NCBI GenBank assembly: GCA_002307035.1
Contig: DBTL01000135.1
Coordinates: forward strand, 1-8,861
Direction of reading: 5' to 3'
Length of the DNA: 8,861 bases
From: Bacteroides sp. UBA1317
GTDB taxonomy: Bacteria > Bacteroidota > Bacteroidia > Bacteroidales > Bacteroidaceae
A program made the translations under genes and the position numbers. Of this stretch, positions 6,196 through 8,861 are shown piece by piece (position 1 is the stretch's first letter; every line of letters starts with the position of its first letter). The notes below the pieces were generated by a model. The model searched no databases. It was given only the letters and a program-made list of their open reading frames with translations, and was not told where the DNA came from.

Positions 6196-7248
6196 ATGAA
6201 AAACGAAACCATTCATCTATCTTCCCTTTCCATTGGTTACGCAGGGAAAAGTAACACAAAAGTGGTGGCCACAGGCATTGAAGCAGGCATCAACAGTGGA
6301 GAACTGACTTGTTTGCTGGGAGCCAATGGGGTGGGTAAATCGACATTGCTGCGCACGCTTTCCGCTTTTCAACCCAAACTGAGCGGCAAGATTCTTATTC
6401 AAGGAAAAGATATTAGCGACTATACGGACAGCGAATTGTCTACCATAATCAGTGTCGTACTAACAGAGAAATGTGATGTGCGCAACATGACTGTAGATGA
6501 ACTCGTGGGATTAGGGCGTAGTCCGTATACCGGATTCTGGGGAAGTCTTAATGTTGATGACCGGGAAATAGTAAAGCATTCTATTGAGATGGTAAAAGCG
6601 GAAGGTTTGACACATCGGATGGTACATACGCTAAGTGATGGCGAACGACAAAAGGTGATGATTGCTAAGGCATTGGCGCAAGAGACACCTGTGATTTTTT
6701 TGGATGAGCCAACCGCTTTTCTTGATTTTCCGAGTAAGGTAGAAATGATGCAATTACTCCATAGACTTAGCAGGGAAACGGGAAAGACTATTTTTCTTTC
6801 TACGCATGATTTGGAGCTGGCTTTACAGATAACTGACAAAATATGGTTGATGGACAAGACAAACGGGTTGATGATAGGTACTCCGGAGGATTTATCGCTC
6901 AATGGTAGTCTTAGTAATTTCTTTGCTCGTAAAGGTATTGTTTTTGATAGAGAGACGGGATTGTTTCGAGTGGATAACATTCATACATCCGAATTACGAC
7001 TTGTGGGGCACGGACAGAAGTATTCTATGGCTCGAAAGGCATTGCAGCGCAATGGCATTTTAGCCGGCAGGTCTGTAGAATCATCATTTTTTATTGAAAC
7101 AGGGGAGCTGAAGAACACGGAATACATCATTCATCCTTCTGAAGATGAATCAATTAATGTTGCTTCTATAGAGGAAATGCTAGAAGTCGTAGAAAAGTAT
7201 TTTAAGACTTTTGGGGAGAATAATAATGTTGGGGACAATGATTTTTAG
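6196..7248 (+). CDS. ABC transporter ATPase (BtuD/FecE-like) with C-terminal extension
   Basis: A protein of 350 residues that powers the transporter on the cytoplasmic face. Walker A is GANGVGKST (42-50), the signature LSDGERQK (146-153, D in place of the second G), Walker B VIFLDEPT (166-173), the D-loop FLD follows, and the switch histidine is H204. Where a Q-loop glutamine is expected the sequence reads SVVLTEK (86-92), so the usual Gln seems absent. FecE/BtuD proteins generally run to about 250-270 residues. Here about 100 extra residues follow the ATPase core, with mixed helical and strand character and no motif I recognise. It may be a regulatory or dimerisation domain that I believe occurs in Bacteroidota homologues. 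It is the last gene of the operon, and its stop lies six bases from the stop of the convergent membrane protein gene, leaving no room for a separate terminator. Confidence 0.87.
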   Translation: MKNETIHLSSLSIGYAGKSNTKVVATGIEAGINSGELTCLLGANGVGKSTLLRTLSAFQPKLSGKILIQGKDISDYTDSELSTIISVVLTEKCDVRNMTVDELVGLGRSPYTGFWGSLNVDDREIVKHSIEMVKAEGLTHRMVHTLSDGERQKVMIAKALAQETPVIFLDEPTAFLDFPSKVEMMQLLHRLSRETGKTIFLSTHDLELALQITDKIWLMDKTNGLMIGTPEDLSLNGSLSNFFARKGIVFDRETGLFRVDNIHTSELRLVGHGQKYSMARKALQRNGILAGRSVESSFFIETGELKNTEYIIHPSEDESINVASIEEMLEVVEKYFKTFGENNNVGDNDF

Positions 7249-7254
7249 TGCTAT

Positions 7255-7593
7255 TTAGGCAGAGCATATATATCGTATTAAGACCAACAAAAGTCCAGTC
7301 AAAAATAGACTGGTAAAAATCTGCTTGTTATATTTGGCTAGCCAATTAGGCAAGAATATATCGAAGTTATCTTTGGTAGAATTGGAATATTTTCTTGCAA
7401 TAATCGTCAAAGGACATCTCCCTCTAAAGAGCCAGATAACGATTCCTTCCATAATGACTGCTAAGATAGCCGCCCATGTATATCGATCAATCCGGTTTGT
7501 TATTCCACTGTACAAGGTGAATAATATCATAAAAACAAAGAATACCCAAATGATTGTATGACCTAGCTTGAGTAATAAGAGTTTAAGCTTCAT
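7255..7593 (-). CDS. Three-helix membrane protein, DUF2784-like
   Basis: A small protein of 112 residues with three predicted membrane segments at about 8-30, 38-57 and 90-109. Between the second and third is RGRCPLTIIARKYS (57-70), which recalls the RCPLT motif of the DUF2784 family, though with a single visible motif the assignment is tentative. The function of that family is unknown to me. ATG 7593 lies two bases after the stop codon of the AraC-type regulator gene, so the two are very likely co-transcribed and translationally coupled. It may be the output or a partner of that regulator, but nothing in the sequence shows this. Confidence 0.7.
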   Translation of the reverse strand: MKLKLLLLKLGHTIIWVFFVFMILFTLYSGITNRIDRYTWAAILAVIMEGIVIWLFRGRCPLTIIARKYSNSTKDNFDIFLPNWLAKYNKQIFTSLFLTGLLLVLIRYICSA

Positions 7594-7595
7594 TA

Positions 7596-8492
7596 TTATT
7601 GCTCTTTTTGATAAGTTAAAGGTGTCATCCCAGTCATTTTTTTAAAGAACTTGGAGAAAAAAGAAGGATTCGGGAAGTTGAGTTTATCCGAAACCTGATA
7701 GACGAGTAAGTCGCTGTGTTTTAATAATATCTTAGCTTCCATCATTACTGACTGATTGATCCATTCCATCACTGTTTGATGGCTCGTTTGCTTGATGAGA
7801 GTATTCAGATAACGGGGAGTTAGGCAAAGTTTATCTGCATAGAAAGATACATTTCGCTCCATTATGCTATATTCATTGACCAACTTAATGAAACGATGAA
7901 AGAGTTCTTCTTGATGAGATAGCTGGGTGTTGACCGTATGCAGGTTGTCTTTGTGAATGTAGGTAATGTTGAATAATAATGCGGCAACTAGATTCTGCAC
8001 GACCTCTCTCCTGAAAATACTCTCTTGAATGGTTTCCCATATCAGTGAAAAATAAGCCTCCGTTTGTTTGAATTCTTTTTCATCGAGCATTATAGGATAA
8101 TCATATTGCTGTCCGCTATATTGCTCAATTATCTCATTTTTTCTTAGAAAGGGTATGAAGTTACTTTCTACTACTATAACCTGCATGTCGAAATCAGGCG
8201 TATACTCTAGCACTTCAACAATAGAATTTGGTGGTATAATACCTAAGTGCCCTACTTTTAATCTATACTCAATTAAGTTGATGGATATGCGTATTTCCCC
8301 CTCCACAATCAGTGTTACTCTGCCTTCTTTTAGTCGATAGGGAATGCCTGGTCCAAAGATTCTACTTTCCATTCGCCTAAAACTATAAACAATGGCAAAT
8401 TCGCTCGTAACAAAACGATATTCGTTATTTAATACGATTTTCCCTTCTTTCACTTGTTTGAGAGTGATATCAAGTGGTTCACTATTCGACAT
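7596..8492 (-). CDS. AraC-family transcriptional regulator with cupin-like N-terminus
   Basis: A DNA-binding regulator of 298 residues, the common length of the family. Residues about 30-115 form a cupin-like sensor fold (GPGIPYRLKEGRVTLIVEGEIRI... GHLGIIPPNS) that would bind a small ligand. Residues about 195-298 hold two helix-turn-helix motifs: VSFYADKLCLTPRYLNTLIKQ (215-235) and VYQVSDKLNFPNPSFFSKFFKKMTGMTPLTYQ (264-295), ending in the typical FFKKxxGMTPxxYR-like motif. The ligand and targets cannot be read from the sequence. The adjacent downstream membrane protein gene, its own promoter and the divergent Lin1244-like gene are the nearest candidate targets. A -7 box at 8506-8513 would leave a leader of only about eight bases before ATG 8492. 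Confidence 0.92.
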   Translation of the reverse strand: MSNSEPLDITLKQVKEGKIVLNNEYRFVTSEFAIVYSFRRMESRIFGPGIPYRLKEGRVTLIVEGEIRISINLIEYRLKVGHLGIIPPNSIVEVLEYTPDFDMQVIVVESNFIPFLRKNEIIEQYSGQQYDYPIMLDEKEFKQTEAYFSLIWETIQESIFRREVVQNLVAALLFNITYIHKDNLHTVNTQLSHQEELFHRFIKLVNEYSIMERNVSFYADKLCLTPRYLNTLIKQTSHQTVMEWINQSVMMEAKILLKHSDLLVYQVSDKLNFPNPSFFSKFFKKMTGMTPLTYQKEQ

Positions 8493-8505
8493 CTGCTTTT
8501 TTATG

Positions 8506-8513
8506 CAAACATA
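8506..8513 (-). promoter_or_regulatory. -7 box of the AraC-type regulator gene
   Basis: On the minus strand TATGTTTG matches TAnnTTTG exactly. No TTTG -33 box lies at the usual distance, so activation by a regulator, perhaps its own product, is possible. The predicted leader is very short. Confidence 0.35.
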
Positions 8514-8609
8514 GAGAAAATTCTATTTACTCCCTATATTTGTAATTGAAAAATAATCCTTTGTGCTACAATGTATTTCTGAAAAGACTACAAATTATTT
8601 TTATTTATC

Positions 8610-8633
8610 CTTGTTGTGTAATTACGCAACAAG
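8610..8633. promoter_or_regulatory. 24-bp near-perfect palindrome, possible operator or terminator hairpin
   Basis: CTTGTTG at 8610-8616 mirrors CAACAAG at 8627-8633, with a T-G pair and a GTAATTAC core. It could be an operator for a dimeric regulator of the gene starting at 8664. Alternatively, since eight T follow after seven further bases (8641-8648), it could be a weak terminator. The symmetric core that runs to the centre suits a protein-binding site better. Confidence 0.5.
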
Positions 8634-8651
8634 AAGCCTCTTTTTTTTCGT

Positions 8652-8659
8652 GACCTTTG
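8652..8659 (+). promoter_or_regulatory. Possible -7 box before the Lin1244-like gene
   Basis: GACCTTTG is one mismatch from TAnnTTTG and is followed by CGG, as often seen in Bacteroides promoters. It ends only four bases before ATG 8664, so a transcript from here would have essentially no leader. Confidence 0.35.
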
Positions 8660-8663
8660 CGGA

Positions 8664-8861
8664 ATGAAAAATGATCAGTACTTTCCACACGATGTTACAG
8701 CGCACGATAACATCAAATTGTTACGCCTCAAAGCCGATAAAGGTCTTGAGGGATACGGCGTTTATTGGAGCTTATTGGAGTATCTGCGCATGCAGAAAAA
8801 TTATTCAATGCCACTTTCTCTGCTTCCTGCCTTGGTTCGGGAGTTTCGTCTTTCGACGGAG
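8664..8861 (+). CDS. Lin1244/Lin1753-like (DUF4373) N-terminal domain protein, partial
   Basis: Only the first 66 codons are in the window and the frame stays open to the edge. The start MKNDQYFPHDVTAHDNIKLL, followed by LEGYGVYWSLLEYLR near 30-44, is the pattern of the Lin1244/Lin1753 (DUF4373) domain. That domain resembles the N-terminal DNA-binding part of phage replication organisers and is common in Bacteroides chromosomes and mobile elements. ATG 8664 is chosen because the family normally begins at this F-P-H-D region and no upstream in-frame start fits better. The role is unknown; replication or prophage-related DNA binding is possible. It lies downstream of a 24-bp palindrome and is divergent from the AraC-type gene. 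Confidence 0.75.
   Translation, partial: MKNDQYFPHDVTAHDNIKLLRLKADKGLEGYGVYWSLLEYLRMQKNYSMPLSLLPALVREFRLSTE

Noticed and set aside
8535..8542. TATATTTG as a plus-strand promoter for the right-hand gene
   Set aside because: It matches the -7 consensus but has no -33 box, and the 24-bp palindrome with T-run lies between it and the gene; left undecided and not annotated.

Overview
The window looks like chromosome from a Bacteroides-type organism (Bacteroidales). The evidence is several TAnnTTTG-type -7 promoter boxes, a lipoprotein-led BtuF/BtuC/BtuD-like transporter of Bacteroidota character, an AraC regulator, and a protein at the right edge that begins like the Lin1244/Lin1753 (DUF4373) family. 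These are family resemblances read by eye; no database search was possible.

Positions 1 to about 3170 look like a small inserted island. A rho-independent terminator and the bases after it occur twice, at 1-46 and 3122-3170. The right copy is preceded by an orphan tRNA 3' end (T-loop and 3' acceptor strand, about 3077-3099) with no tRNA 5' part. This fits integration into the 3' end of a tRNA gene lying just left of the window. The island is visibly more AT-rich than its flanks. It holds about 540 bp of apparently non-coding, repeat-bearing sequence and one large gene (631-3048). That gene encodes an N-terminal HD-type metal phosphohydrolase domain fused to an Hsp90/GHKL-type ATPase with a recognisable Hsp90 middle-domain-like motif. 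No integrase is visible. I regard this single-gene cargo, probably a conflict or stress (defence-type) protein, as the most interesting item here.

Positions 3169-7248 are a corrinoid block. cbiL (precorrin-2 C20-methyltransferase) reads leftward, and a divergent three-gene operon reads rightward: substrate-binding lipoprotein, FecCD/BtuC-type permease, and ATPase with a long C-terminal extension. The neighbourhood favours cobalamin or another corrinoid as the substrate, although heme or siderophore cannot be excluded from sequence alone. The short divergent intergenic region carries promoter boxes in both directions but is too short for, and lacks the box of, a cobalamin riboswitch.

Positions 7255-8492 are a leftward pair: an AraC-family regulator followed after two bases by a three-helix membrane protein resembling DUF2784. 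The pair converges on the transporter operon with only six bases between stop codons. Positions 8493-8663 are a divergent intergenic region with promoter-like boxes and a 24-bp near-perfect palindrome. A rightward Lin1244/Lin1753-like gene then begins and runs off the window edge.
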